NCBI RefSeq assembly: GCF_000002235.5
Contig: NW_022145611.1
Coordinates: 4,392,754 to 4,456,753, forward strand
DNA from: Strongylocentrotus purpuratus
Lineage: Eukaryota; Echinodermata; Echinoidea; Camarodonta; Strongylocentrotidae
DNA: 64,000 bases
Direction of reading: 5' to 3'
The translations under genes and the position numbers were made by a program. This document shows, one piece after another, positions 1-11,422 of the stretch (within the stretch, counting starts at the first letter, position 1; each line of letters begins with the position of its first letter). The notes under the pieces were generated by a model. That model saw only the letters and a list, made by a program, of their open reading frames with translations, searched no databases and was not told where the DNA came from.

Positions 1-749
1 ACACTTGTGTCTTTCTTAACTTACCTCCATCAGAGTCATATATTTTGAAGAAAAAAACAGTAAGATTAATTGTAGATGCCCCGCCCTTTTGCAAATAAAG
101 TTAAGGCCCAGTTTCTTTGACTGCTCGGAAATTGTTGATATCAATTGGCATCTTACGAAAATCCTGACAGAGTTTATGACTTAGAAATGAAGAATTGTAT
201 AGAATTAAATTCCCTTGTTGGGGATGGGAACGCTTCTGACATAAAGGTTGGGGCCGCCACAGTATTGTTAAAAGTTGGTTGAAATTGAAAACTAATTTCC
301 TCTATTTGTGAAGTATGAATATTAGTCAATCATCAATTATCTGTTGATACACAACAAAATTGGTATTACGTCATCTGCAACCAAAAAAAAAATCAATTTC
401 TCAAATCAATTCAAATGATTTTTATTTCAAAACTCAATCAAAACAAAAAAGAATGCTTACATGAAATTAATATCAAATGACATTTAAAATATTCTAGAAT
501 TATTAAAGAACAAAAAAAATAAAAAAAGAGAAGAGAACACTTGCACTGCTCGAAATGATGAGCTTTCATATACATAATAAAGAACACAGTCGAGGAGTAC
601 ATGACTGTGTACATGTGTCAAGAGCGGTCGAAGATTCCATAAATTAATACATTTAGTAGTTGCATATTTTCATAGGCTGTTAAGTAAAAAATTGAACCCA
701 GGGACAAGCAAAAGGACACGGCGGAAGACAAGGAGAAATTAGCTCCCGT

Positions 750-781
<32 letters not shown>
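1..781. other. Non-coding flank, no gene seen
   Basis: AT-rich sequence with no convincing reading frame. A good splice-donor match on the minus strand (GGAG|GTAAGT, about 20-28) could end an exon, but no acceptor or family match supports it. The stretch ends in a CT microsatellite that leads into the next repeat. Confidence 0.4.
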
Positions 782-1058
782 GTGCAACTGACAATATTAA
801 AGGGATGGTTGAGTTCTGTTTTCAGACTGCAAATGCCTTCAAAGTGCATGGTTATTGCTCTTATTCTTATCTATGACATTTCTAGTGCCCTTTTAGAACC
901 TAAAATTGCTCTCTCTCTCTCTCTCTCTCTCTGTGCAACTGACAATATTAAAGGGATGGTTGAGTTCTGTTTTCAGACTGCAAATGCCTTCAAAGTGCAT
1001 GGTTATTGCTCTTATTCTTATCTATGACATTTCTAGTGCCCTTTTACAACCTAAAATT

Positions 1059-1097
<39 letters not shown>

Positions 1098-1222
1098 AAC
1101 TGACAATATTAAAGGGATGGTTGAGTTCTGTTTTCAGACTGCAAATGCCTTCAAAGTGCATGGTTATTGCTCTTATTCTTATCTATGACATTTCTAGTGC
1201 CCTTTTAGAACCTAAAATTGCT
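782..1222 (+). repeat. Three-copy tandem repeat with CT-microsatellite spacers
   Basis: A unit of about 128 bp beginning gtgcaactgacaatattaa and ending cctaaaattgct starts at 782, 933 and 1094. The copies are nearly identical and are separated by (CT)n runs of different length, so the spacing varies from 151 to 161 bp. Short reading frames across it are by-products of the repeat. Confidence 0.9.
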
Positions 1223-1599
1223 ATGGAGGTAATTTTAGACCCCAAAATGTGTGAAATTTAGCCGATACGCTCATACCAATTCAACTCCACTTTCAAAAAA
1301 ATACGGTGACCTTTAATTAATTATTTAATTACAAATAACAATACACGGGCCGGCTAGTTATGCACAATATAACCAACACGAAAATACCAACAAAAAGCCA
1401 ACATCGGCATTGGCTGAAATACGACGTAAAAGGCGCTATTTCGGTTTTGTCATGGGAAGGGGTAAAATCATAGAGATATATACTACTAACATTAAGTATA
1501 TATCTCTATGGGTAAAATGCATCAATGTGGGAGGACAGCTTAAAATTATTAAAAAAGGATATGTTTATACATATTTTTTCCAATTAAATGTCTATTTAA

Positions 1600-1742
1600 A
1601 GGTAAAGACCAGTTTGGGAAACGCCCCCTCTCAAATAATGAAATGGAAGCTTTTTACCAATCATGTGAAAGAATATGTTTTGACTAATACATGATACAAA
1701 TTTTGCCAGGAAACCGCCTACTAATTGATATATTTGGAAAAT
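1600..1742 (+). mobile_element. Fragment of a TTAA-site MITE, left end
   Basis: The sequence begins TTAA|AGGTAAAGACCAG and matches the first ~140 bp of the complete elements at 29388-29753 and 34727-35101 (in the reverse orientation there). The right terminus is missing. It is non-coding. Confidence 0.75.
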
Positions 1743-1899
1743 TATTATATCGATCCGGCCTGGATAGATATCGTGAATGTACTTCAACATTGAACATTTG
1801 GGCACATATTTTTGCTTTTTTTTCGCAAATTTAGATTGAAGTATTGCCATCTAAACCTCTGTGGGCAATATTTAAACAATATTGAAAGGATATTTTGCA

Positions 1900-2682
1900 C
1901 CCAAAAACCTTAACCGCAATTTTATTTCTACCGGTCTATAATTTTAACTTGGTGCCCTCTCTTTGCGTTCCCTTTTATTATTTTTTTTTAATTTGTTAAA
2001 TTTGTTTAGTGTCTATTTTCAGTTGTGCCCTCCCTTTGAATAATTCTGTTGATATCATATTTTTAAATTTAACTCCAATTTTAATTTGAGTTGCCGCATT
2101 AAAAAAAAAATTATCTTAAGTTGCACCCCCCCTAATTTTCAATTAACACCCATTTCAAGCCTCCTTTTAACGCACTTTTAACTCTTTTTTTTAACTCCTT
2201 CCCCTACTTTATTCAACCTTGAAACGCCCTTAAATACATCCACTCTATTTACTGAAATTTAAATAGGGGTGTCAACTTGGAGGGAGGGGGGAATCAGGGT
2301 ACAAGGGTAGGGAGCACAGGAAATTTGGAGGACAGCTTAAAGTTTAAACAAAAGTATATGTATATAAGCATTTTATTCAACTAAAATGTTTTCTTTTCCC
2401 CCTTTTCTTCCTCTATATTTTCTTTCCCTTTCCCTCCTCTTTCCCTTTCCCTTCCATTCCTTCTCTCTCTCTCTCTCTCTCTCTCTCGTTCTCTCTCTCT
2501 CTCTCTCTCTCCCTTTGCTGAGTGGGGGAGGGGGAGGAAGGGCCTTTCGTCCCCCGATCCACACCATGTTAGCTGGTCTTCCATTCCTTCCTTCTTCCTC
2601 CTTTTTCCCTTTCCCTTTCCCTTTCTCTCCTATTTCCATTTCCATGTCCCCTTCTTCCTTCTCTCTCTCTCTATCTGTTTAA
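1900..2682. repeat. Low-complexity pyrimidine-rich block
   Basis: Runs of T, C and CT dominate, for example 2386-2690. Part of the block (about 1930-2290) recurs in diverged form at about 3570-3720 (motifs gtgccctccctttgaataatt and gtgtcaacttgg followed by a G run). The long reading frames here are Leu/Ser- or Glu/Arg-repeat translations of simple sequence and are not genes. Confidence 0.7.
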
Positions 2683-3065
2683 GATAAACTTGAGTTCTGG
2701 TAAAAAAAAAGAAAATGAATTCTCACAGAATCTAACGAAACTTACACTGAATGTTCAAGATTACAAATAAAGGTCATGTGCCAAACAATTTTGGAAGAAA
2801 ATGTATACTGGCTGAGTAATGAGCATAGAAAGATAAGGAAATCAGGGTAGTACTAGCCCCGACACCATGTGTGTTGTCCCATATACATCTTTCTGTGTAA
2901 GTGATTGTTACTTTACCAAGACTCTGCCAAATTTATGATAATTTTGATGACTCCAGAACCTTGCATTACACACCGTTACTTACATGCTATATGATCAACT
3001 TTTCTGATTCATTCCACACCTTTTCTTTCACAATGCAATCGCATTACCAGAACTCAAGTTTATCT
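2683..3065. mobile_element. MITE with TTAA target site
   Basis: Inverted termini are GATAAACTTGAGTTCTGG at the left and its complement at the right, flanked by TTAA on both sides. The interior right half (catatacatctttctgtgt, aaccttgca, tttctttcacaatgcaatcgc) is shared with 29388-29753, so this is a diverged member of the same family. It is non-coding. Confidence 0.8.
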
Positions 3066-4224
3066 TTAAGTTTACTGGGAGGGGGAGGCAAGGGCGTTTC
3101 GCCCCCCCCCCCTCCGATCTACGGGTTTTTTGGCGGGATTAATTGCAATTGATCTCCCCTTCGTTTCACCCTTTTCTTTTCTTCCTCTTGTTTGTTCCCT
3201 TTTAGCTCTTCTCTTTCCTTTTCCCCTCTTTTCCTTTTCTCTCTCTCTCTCTCTCTTTCTCTCTTTTTTTTAACAGGGAGAGGGGAGGGGTCCACGGCCA
3301 AGGCCCCTTCCCCCCGATAGAGACAAGACGTACTTAAAAAAGGTGAATTGACGGGCCAAGTCAGGCTCTCTAAGAAATACCCCCATACACTTCTGTTTTG
3401 CTACATGTATGTTGGCGTTCAAAATTGTACCTCAGTAAAAATTGATTTTCAGAGAGTAAAATGCTAGAATTTTACCAACAATCGGAGAGGGACCGTCCCC
3501 CACTCGGGCGTTTCGTGCCCTCGAAAGGGTTCATCTCATGTAATGTCTGTACCCCCCATCCTACTTACGGGCCTTTATTTATTTTTATTGTTTTTAATTT
3601 GTTCGGTGTCTATTTACATTTGCGCCCTCCCTTTAAATAATTGTGTTAATACGCCCCTAGATACATCCCTTTCTGTTTCCTGAAATTCGTAGTGGGTGTC
3701 AACTTGGGGGGGGGGGGAGGGGTGTAATCAGAGTTACGGGGCACAGGAAATTTTTTTGAATTATTATTTTATTCCATTTTTTTCTTACCTAAATATTGTT
3801 TATTAAGTTACCTCCACCCCCTTAATTTTTGATTAAAAATTAAGTCCCCTTTTAATCCCATTTTTAAATCACTTTTACCTCCTTTTACCTCCTTTCGCGG
3901 CGTAACGCGGCGGTATGTTCGGCGTTTCAAGAGGGAACAAATGCCATCCTTAATATCATTCTGGTTTTTTTCAATTTGAAAGTCTGGTTTCTTTCATTGT
4001 TAATTAACCCCTATCGTGTGTATTTAAAAACAAAAGATTAAAACATCGTTACTTTTCTCTCGAATCTCTCGTTTATCCCAGATGCTCTGGAGGTGGTTTT
4101 ATTTGTAGTTTTATAAATCACCCGATATGTAGTTGAACTAAAATTTGTACGATGGCCATTTGTTAACTTACCAGTTTCTAGTGATACGTTAGTTGACATA
4201 ATTGTGATTTTCTTTAAATTTCCA
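3066..4224. other. Repeat-derived low-complexity stretch, no gene
   Basis: G runs and C runs, CT repeats and AT-rich sequence. It contains a second diverged copy (about 3570-3720) of the module seen at 1930-2290. No supported reading frame. Confidence 0.5.
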
Positions 4225-4764
4225 CTTTAAGAGGAAATCAAAGAAATACCTAATACTTGAGATTCAGAGGAGAGAAGCAAATGACATGATATATGATTGA
4301 AATAGCCTGAATACAGATTTTTTTTAAATTCTGCTGGTTCATACTTTTTAATTTTGCATATACTTATGTTTTGGTACGTTATAGAAATTCTACATAATTA
4401 TTTATCATTATTTTCTTCTTCTTCCTCCTCCTCCTCCTCTTCTTCCTCCTCCTCTTCCTCCTCTTTATCTTTTTCTTTTTCTCCTTCTTCATTTTGTTCT
4501 TGTACTTATTATCATTTCTATCATCAGTTTAAAGTTGTTAATATTATCATCATTATTATCTTTAATAAGTTTGTTTTTGCTTATCTGTCTGTAAATATTA
4601 CTCCTTTAACTCATTAATTTTTTTACTGTCGGGGACCCCACTTGAAAATAAGCTCTCGAGCTTTCGTGGGCTATCCTGTTCAAGCTGACTTCATTTTTAT
4701 CTGTTCTTCTTGTATATTGTTGTATGTTGGCTGCATGGCGAATATAAAAATCAATCAATCAATC
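4225..4764 (+). mobile_element. 5'-truncated LINE, 3' tail only
   Basis: About 540 bp closely match the end of the reading frame and the 3' UTR of the full LINE (9955-10424). Shared sequence includes aatacctaatacttga, the polypyrimidine run and agctctcgagctttcgtggg. It ends in the family's AATC-repeat tail (aatcaatcaatcaatc). 5' truncation is normal for target-primed reverse transcription. Confidence 0.85.
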
Positions 4765-5223
4765 AGGAGTATATTCCTCGTGGTGTAAGTCCCGTCCTTT
4801 GGGAAATTTGATGATCTTAACTCGCAAGGGGAACTCGCACCACGAGGAATATATCAACAGTTTTATAGTGTTTTAGTCAGAATCTGTTGATATTAGTGAT
4901 AAACTATAACAGTAAATATTCATTTAACACCTCTAGGTAAATTCAATATGATCAAAAATATGACCCTAAACACTATAAAACTGTCTATATATTCCTCGTA
5001 GTCCGAGTCCCCCTTACGTGTTAAAATCATCACATTTCTCATAGAGGGGAATTCGGGTCACGAGGAGTATGTTCCTCGTGGTGTAAGTCGAGGCACGGAT
5101 CCACAGGGGAGGGGGGGGGGCGACGGGCCTGCCCCCCTAACCACACAACAAGTTTTAAAAAAGTATTAAAAAAAGTTTTTTTAAAAGGAGAATTTTCTCA
5201 CGAATTGTGAAAAAAGTGCTCTT

Positions 5224-5260
<37 letters not shown>

Positions 5261-6224
5261 CTTATTCATCGGCTCGCTGAGTCATCGCTAAAAATTCCCT
5301 CCAATAGTGGCTAAAAAAGAAGGGGAATAAAAGGGTGCTCTTACAATATTGAGCGAAAGATAATCGAAACTTTTGGCTGCCTTACCAAATAGCTCAACAA
5401 TATATTCCCCTGTTTTTTTAAAAGATAGTTTTTGAGCATCAATTAAGTGAATAGAAAACCGTTTAGAATGCGATATTCGATTGAAGTTCTCTTACGCACA
5501 CTTTCCTCCGTAAAATGCATAATAAATTCGTTTTCGAGGGTTGGCAATGCAAAAAGAAAAAAAACACCTTGGTCGGTTTGTTTTAAGGCATTACATTCAA
5601 AGACCCGGACAGCTTTATCTTTATTATCCATATAAATAACGTCTATAATCACTCTCAGATGGAAGATAATACCAATACGAAATGCATTAAGCACGTCTAG
5701 ACATAAAGGTCGAATCATCAACTTTATTTTTCTTATTCTTCTTTTACATTTCGAAGCGTTGCAGGGGATCTTAATCCTGTCTTTGTACATACATCAATGC
5801 CCCCATTTAAGCATACTTTGAATCTGGTCACGCTCCGAAAAGTTCGTGGCCTAGAATCTTGTTTCTTTTGATGATCAAATAAAGAAAGCACCCTTTATAG
5901 ATCAGGGAGAGTGTGAAAAGAAAGCACACAGTAGGAGCAGTGCAATTTAAATATCAAGGGATGGATTAGAGTTTATTTCTAAAGTGAAATGAAAGGGCTA
6001 TTTTACTTTTAAGAGTCCTTTCATTTCATTTAAGAAATAACCTCTCTTTATATCTTAGAGACACTTTCTCTTGAAAGTCAAATAATGTCGAAAGCATCTT
6101 GAGGCTCCGCCCCGGAACCCCCGATAGGGGCTTTGCCAGGCCCCTAAAGCTGTGTCATATTGTACGGATCCATTATAAAGCAAAATAAGCCCAATAAATA
6201 ATTCGTATATATATATATATATGT
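4765..6224. repeat. Duplicated module A, copy 1
   Basis: First of three copies (others at 20481-22090 and 27746-29205). It contains the foldback motif tattcctcgtggtg paired with caccacgaggaata (4772-4853 and again near 4985-5090), a poly-C tract, a conserved stretch (5447-5870) and an inverted pair gaaatgaaagg/cctttcatttc. It ends in an AT microsatellite near 6205-6224. Copy 1 carries an extra G-rich stretch near 5075-5160 that the other copies lack. The conserved reading frame on its minus strand matches nothing I recognise. Confidence 0.8.
5225..5259 (+). repeat. 35-base poly-C tract
   Basis: An uninterrupted run of 35 C. Equivalent, length-variable tracts lie in the other A copies (near 21082 and 28340). 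The minus strand is a run of G with quadruplex potential. Confidence 0.95.
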
Positions 6225-6268
6225 ATATATAACCTTAAATGGTACATTAAGCGGACATCATAAAAATC

Positions 6269-6374
6269 CTAACCCTAACCCTAACCCTAACCCTAACCCT
6301 AACCCTAACTCTAAACCTAAACCTAACCCTAACCCTAACCCTAACCATAATCCTTACACTAACCCTAACCCTAA
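6269..6374 (+). repeat. Interstitial telomere-like (CCCTAA)n array
   Basis: About 105 bp of CCCTAA hexamers with a few variants (ctctaaac, cctaaacctaa, ccataatccttacact). The complementary strand is TTAGGG, the usual metazoan telomere repeat. It lies in the 5' leader of the LINE, about 170 bp before the reading frame. Confidence 0.9.
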
Positions 6375-6544
6375 TGTCTACTTAATGACTCATTTTTCAC
6401 TCAAAGTGTCACTCCAATGACACCTTTAGTGGAATTACATATTTATAGACAGATATATAAACTAATTGGGCCTTCTATGAGAAATAAAACGTAAAAAACG
6501 TTAAGAGGACACCATATTGTCCTTCTAATGACAATGTCTACTTA

Positions 6545-9500
6545 ATGACTCATTTTTTCACTCCAAATGTCCCTCTAATGACGCCTTTAGTAAAATATAC
6601 ATACATATATATAGAGGTCACGACTGAAACCAGCCTTCAGACCATCCAAGGTGGACATGAAAGACTGGGCGAAATATCTTCAATTTGTAAGAAGGGTATT
6701 GAATTAAGTGAAAGTTTGACAAAATCTAGTGATGATCCGAAAATTATAGTTGACGGTCGAAAATATAAGTTCCCTTGTGGGAACTGTGATAAGCCAGTCA
6801 AATGTAATCAACACGGCCTTCTGTGTTCTTATTGTAAAAAATGGTTTCACACTAATTGTCAAGCTATCAGTTTTTCAGAGTACCGCAGGTTATATTATGA
6901 ATGCCCTGATGAGAAGTGGAATTGTTTAACATGTTGTCTGCCATCTTTTTGTGACTCATTATTTAACGACGATTGTTTAGAGAAAGAAAGCCAAAACGAG
7001 GATAGACTAAAAGAAAACTATTTTAAGATAACGCGCGTTACACCTGAAAAGCAAGCGATAGCAAGAGTAATTCAGCCAAACCTCAGAGATGAAAACACTT
7101 CTCTTTATCAAGAATTTGAAGAAAAGTTTAAAGTTAAAGGTCTTCATTTTTTACACCTTAATGTGAGGTCTATTCTAAACAAGATATCGGAACTTAGAAT
7201 TCTTTTTAAAAGAAAAAGGCTGTCTATTATTGCTTTCACTGAAACATGGTTAAACAATTCCATAAATGATGAAGAAATTGAAATAGACGGATATAAAATC
7301 ATACGCCATGATCGATCCTCTGGCTCTGGAGGTGGTGTATGTTTCTATATCAGAAATGATATTGCATTTAATATTATGGATGCTATAAGTACTGGAGATA
7401 CGGAATCCCTGTGGATAAATTTGCTTATACCAAGATCAAAACCAATTGTTGTTGGTGTTCTGTATCGACCTCCGAAAAACAATTTGTTTATCGAGAAATT
7501 GTCCAATATTCTTGATACATTAAAGAAGGATGACGAAATAATTCTTTTAGGAGACATGAATATTTGTCTTCTTCGCAAATCGCCACTGGCTAAAAAATAT
7601 ATTGACTTGCTGAGTCTTCATGGGTTTAGTCAACTCATTAAAGAGGCAACACGCGTTACGCCTACATGTTCTTCTCTATTGGATCATGTTGGTTGTACCA
7701 AAGAAAATAAAATAAGTCAAAGTGGTGTCATTGATCTAGGTATTAGCGACCATTATTTTACTTTCTGTACACGGAAAAATGTTAGACTGGCTATAGGTCA
7801 TCACAGGACTAATGATATCAGATCCATGAAAAAATATACAGAAGAGTCTTTCAATCTTCAACTATCTGTTGTTGATTGGTCACGAATAACTGACTGTACA
7901 GATGTAAATGAGGCATGGTCAATATTTCAACATGTTTTTATCTCAAATTTGAATATGATAGCGCCACTGAAACGGATAAGAATAAAACAAAGATCAGAAA
8001 CTTGGGTGACTAAAGATATTCTTTCCCTAATTCAAGAGAGAAATATAGTATACAAAAAATGGAGGAAAAGAGCAAAAGATGAGAAGCTCTATAAAAGATA
8101 CAGAGTATTAAGAAATATGGTCCAAAGAGAGGTGAAAAAGGCTAAACTCGATTACTTACAAAACAAGATAGAAGAAAATAAACAAGATTCGAAAAAACTT
8201 TGGCAGAATCTAAAAAGCTTAGGATTGAAAAATAAGAAGCGAAAAGAACAAGAATCTGTCATTAAAATTGATGGGGAATTATGTCATGATAAGATGGCCA
8301 TCGCTGATGAATTCAATTCTCATTTCACAAATGTGGCTGCCAAATTAGTAGACAAACTCCCCCCTTCCAAAGACTTTTTCAGCGCAGACAATGATTGTAT
8401 TCGTGACTTTTACGAAAGAAAAGGTGTACGTGAAAACAGCTTCGAGTTATTACCAATCAGTGAACAATTTGTTTTCAAAGAGTTACGTAAGTTGAATGTA
8501 TCAAAAAGTACTGGGTTAGACTTGATTCCAGCTAAATTTCTAAAAGATGGTGCGAAGGTTTTATTTAAGCCTCTAAGTTACTTAATGAACCTATCTATCT
8601 TGACGAGTACTTTTCCAGAAGATATGAAAATAGCAAAAGTGACTCCACTTTATAAAAAGAAAGATAAAACTGATGTTAGCAACTATAGACCTATTAGTGT
8701 TTTAAGCGTAGCATCAAAGATTCTAGAAAAATCGGTCTGTGTTCAAATTGAAAGATACTTCAAAGAAAATGATATAATTTATGAATTTCAATCTGGTTTT
8801 CGACATGATTATTCGACTGAAACATGTCTAATTCATTTGACTGATTATTTGAGGAGAGAAACTTCCCAAGGACGCTTTGTTGGTATGGTGCTCCTTGATC
8901 TGCAAAAAGCTTTTGATACAGTTAATCATTGCGTCTTATTGAAGAAGTTACAACTAATGGGTTTTGATAAGGCAAGTTTAGATTGGTTCAGATCCTACTT
9001 ATCTAATCGGCACCAAGTAGTGGCCATTCATGATATTCGTTCCAAACTAATGCCTATAACATGCGGTGTTCCTCAGGGAAGTATTTTAGGCCCAATTCTA
9101 TTTTCAAGTTATATAAATGATATGTGTATTTGTATAAAAGACTTCAAACTATTATTGTACGCAGATGACAGCGTACTACTCTATTCAAATCCTGATCCTA
9201 AATATATTGAGGAAAAGCTCAGTGAACAGCTGTCTACGTGTGTCGATTGGATGACTGATAATAAGCTTTCTTTACACTTGGGAAAAACAGAAAGCATTTT
9301 ATTTTGTTCTAAAAGTAGTTCTAAAAAGTCATTTGAATTCAAAGTGACACACAATAATCAAGCAATCAAGAGAAAAGAGTCTGTGAAGTATTTAGGCATT
9401 GAGTTGGCTAGCGCAATTTCATTTTCATCTTTAGTAGAATCAGTTGTAAAAAAAGCAAATTCTCGTCTGAAATTTTTGTACAGATATCAAAGTTGTATGG

Positions 9501-10027
9501 ATTTAAAAGCAAGACGTACACTCTGTTTTGCTCTTATTCAATGTTTATTTGACTATGCTAACCCTGCATGGTACAGTAACATAAACAAGTCAGATCAAAA
9601 GAAGTTGAAGATTATACAGAACAAAATGGTGAGATTTATCAACTGTTCTGGTCCAAGAACTCATGTTGGCTATAGCGAACTTTCTAAAGCTGGTTTTCTT
9701 GAAGTCGACCAAAGATCAAAACAACTCGCATTGCATCACGTGCATAAAATATATCATACTAGGGCGAATCATTATATTCGATCCAACTTCGATCTTGTTA
9801 CTGACGTACATGATTATAATACAAGAAATAGACGATTCAACTTTAACTTACCAGAAAGAGTAGGTAGTATTGGAAATTCGTTTTATTACAATGCCATAAA
9901 ACATTGGAATTCCCTTCCCAATGGTGTAAAAGAAATAGGAAACTATGATCATTTTAAGAGGAAATTAAAGGAATACCTAATACTTGACAGTCAGAGAAGA
10001 GAAGTGAATGACATGTTATATGATTGA
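6545..10027 (+). CDS. LINE polyprotein: PHD-like zinc finger, endonuclease, reverse transcriptase
   Basis: An uninterrupted 1160-codon frame. A cysteine/histidine-rich PHD-like finger lies at about residues 78-130 (CGNC...CSYC..WFHTNC...CLTCC). An apurinic-like endonuclease domain follows at about 199-405, with LNVRS, ETWL, GDMN and SDHYF as its catalytic-motif matches. The reverse transcriptase spans about 690-920: NYRPISVLS near 710, LLDLQKAFDT near 783, GVPQGSILGP near 840 and YADD near 871. A C-terminal region with HWNSLP and a basic tail follows. The protein would nick target DNA and copy its own RNA at the nick. The true start may be a later methionine, since the first 30 residues are translated repeat sequence. 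CR1/L2-clade assignment rests on motif style; no tree was made. Confidence 0.9.
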   Translation: MTHFFTPNVPLMTPLVKYTYIYIEVTTETSLQTIQGGHERLGEISSICKKGIELSESLTKSSDDPKIIVDGRKYKFPCGNCDKPVKCNQHGLLCSYCKKWFHTNCQAISFSEYRRLYYECPDEKWNCLTCCLPSFCDSLFNDDCLEKESQNEDRLKENYFKITRVTPEKQAIARVIQPNLRDENTSLYQEFEEKFKVKGLHFLHLNVRSILNKISELRILFKRKRLSIIAFTETWLNNSINDEEIEIDGYKIIRHDRSSGSGGGVCFYIRNDIAFNIMDAISTGDTESLWINLLIPRSKPIVVGVLYRPPKNNLFIEKLSNILDTLKKDDEIILLGDMNICLLRKSPLAKKYIDLLSLHGFSQLIKEATRVTPTCSSLLDHVGCTKENKISQSGVIDLGISDHYFTFCTRKNVRLAIGHHRTNDIRSMKKYTEESFNLQLSVVDWSRITDCTDVNEAWSIFQHVFISNLNMIAPLKRIRIKQRSETWVTKDILSLIQERNIVYKKWRKRAKDEKLYKRYRVLRNMVQREVKKAKLDYLQNKIEENKQDSKKLWQNLKSLGLKNKKRKEQESVIKIDGELCHDKMAIADEFNSHFTNVAAKLVDKLPPSKDFFSADNDCIRDFYERKGVRENSFELLPISEQFVFKELRKLNVSKSTGLDLIPAKFLKDGAKVLFKPLSYLMNLSILTSTFPEDMKIAKVTPLYKKKDKTDVSNYRPISVLSVASKILEKSVCVQIERYFKENDIIYEFQSGFRHDYSTETCLIHLTDYLRRETSQGRFVGMVLLDLQKAFDTVNHCVLLKKLQLMGFDKASLDWFRSYLSNRHQVVAIHDIRSKLMPITCGVPQGSILGPILFSSYINDMCICIKDFKLLLYADDSVLLYSNPDPKYIEEKLSEQLSTCVDWMTDNKLSLHLGKTESILFCSKSSSKKSFEFKVTHNNQAIKRKESVKYLGIELASAISFSSLVESVVKKANSRLKFLYRYQSCMDLKARRTLCFALIQCLFDYANPAWYSNINKSDQKKLKIIQNKMVRFINCSGPRTHVGYSELSKAGFLEVDQRSKQLALHHVHKIYHTRANHYIRSNFDLVTDVHDYNTRNRRFNFNLPERVGSIGNSFYYNAIKHWNSLPNGVKEIGNYDHFKRKLKEYLILDSQRREVNDMLYD

Positions 10028-10627
10028 AATTGTTATTCTTCTGTCGGTTCATACTTTTTCATGTTGTATATACTTATGTTTTCGTACGTTATAGAAATTC
10101 TACAAATTCATCATTATTTTCCTCTTCTTCCTTCTCCTCTTTTTCTTCTTCTCCTTCTTCTTTTTCTTCTTGTACTTAATATCATTTCTATCATCAGTTT
10201 AATGTTGTTATTATTATCTTTAATAAGTAGTTCTTTTAATTTTCTTATCTGTCTGTAAATATTACTATTTTAATTTATTAATTGTATACATGTCTGTAAG
10301 GGACCCCACTGGAAATAAGCTCTCGAGCTTTCGTGGGTTATCCTGTTCAAGCTGACTTATTTTTGATCTGTTATTATTGTATATTGTTGTATATTGGAAG
10401 CTTGTCGAATAAAAATCAATCAATAGTTCTCCTTTGCACACTTTCCTCTGTGAAATGCATAATAAATTCGTTTTCGAGGGTTGGCAATGAAAATAGATAA
10501 ACAGTAGAAACATACCATGAATAAAGAAATAAACAGCTTGGTCGATTTGTTTTGAAGCATTATCTTCAAAAACCCAGACAGATTAAACTATATTATCCTT
10601 AAAATAACGTCTATAATCACTCTCAGA

Positions 10628-11422
10628 GGCTGTTCACACCGGCAGAGATAGCGCGGTCTAGCGCGCGCTAGACCGCGCTATCTCTGCGGTGTGGAAGGTA
10701 CAACGTCGTTTCGGTCCGCCCAACAGCGAGCCACGGCGAGCCAACAATGAGGCTGTTCACACCGCAATGAGATAGCGCGGTCTATCGTAGCACCCCTTTT
10801 TTTCTAGCGCGCGCTAGACCGCGCTATATCTACCGGTGTGAACCCGAGCTACGATAGCACGCCGGATTTCATCGTTCTACACGCGGGGAATTTTATACTC
10901 ATTCTATTTTGGTGCGATCTGAATCTGAATCGGTACAATAGGCCATTTTCGTAATGTAACCAAATTTAATGCATAAGTGTTTGTGAGGTGCCTCAATACA
11001 AATTATTTCATTCACCTGATAGGAACAATAGTATTTCAATAGTCAGAATGCAACTGCATATATTAAGTGTTGCTATATAGGTAGGTCAAGCCATAATGCT
11101 TGTCCAACCTGACAACAACTAATGTATGCAGTTTGGATTCTGTCTATTGAAATACTATTATTCTTATCAGGTGAATGAAATAATTTGTATTGAGGCACTT
11201 TACAAAGACGTATGCATTAAATTTGGTTACATTACGAAAATGGCCTATTCAGAACGTCACGCGTCATGACAACAGGACCTCTCAAAAAACTTGGGTGCAG
11301 TTAGACCGCGCTATCTCACTGCGGTGTGGATCCGGCGAATGCCAATGGGCGGACCGTGGGTCGCGCTACGATAGCGCGATCCATGGTCCGCCCACGGTCC
11401 CCCCTTGCGGTGTGAACACGCC
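10628..11422. mobile_element. 795-bp foldback TIR element
   Basis: Flanked on both sides by the 6-bp duplication CTCAGA. Copy 2 holds the empty site (ctctcagatggaag near 22287). The termini GGCTGTTCACACCG and CGGTGTGAACACGCC are inverted. Inside are nested hairpins built on agatagcgcggtctagcgcgcgct, and a longer inverted repeat of about 130 bp per arm (about 10935-11060 with 11110-11250). There is no reading frame, so it is non-autonomous. I cannot name the superfamily. Confidence 0.85.

Larger units (their letters stand above)
6225..10424 (+). mobile_element. Full-length, probably young CR1/L2-like LINE
   Basis: A non-LTR retrotransposon of about 4.2 kb with a 5' leader, one long reading frame (6545-10027), a 3' UTR and an AATC-type tail ending near 10424. 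The limits come from the empty site in duplication copy 2, where module A2 runs through an AT microsatellite straight into module B2 (near 22045-22091). In copy 1 the LINE sits exactly between A1 and B1. The leader has a telomere-like array and two copies of a unit beginning taatgtctacttaatgactcatttttt (about 6374 and 6534). Intact coding and absence from copy 2 suggest insertion after the duplication. The exact 5' boundary is uncertain by tens of bases. Confidence 0.85.

Noticed and set aside
1-60. Possible minus-strand exon ending at a GAG|GTAAGT donor
   Set aside because: No acceptor or coding match within reach. A donor-like 9-mer alone is expected by chance.
2373-2690. Overlapping frames rich in Ser/Leu and Arg/Glu
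   Set aside because: Translations of CT and TTCC simple repeats in several frames at once. No conserved motif.
5443-5790. 115-codon minus-strand frame conserved in module A copies
   Set aside because: Conserved only because the module itself is duplicated. The frame changes between copies and matches nothing I know.
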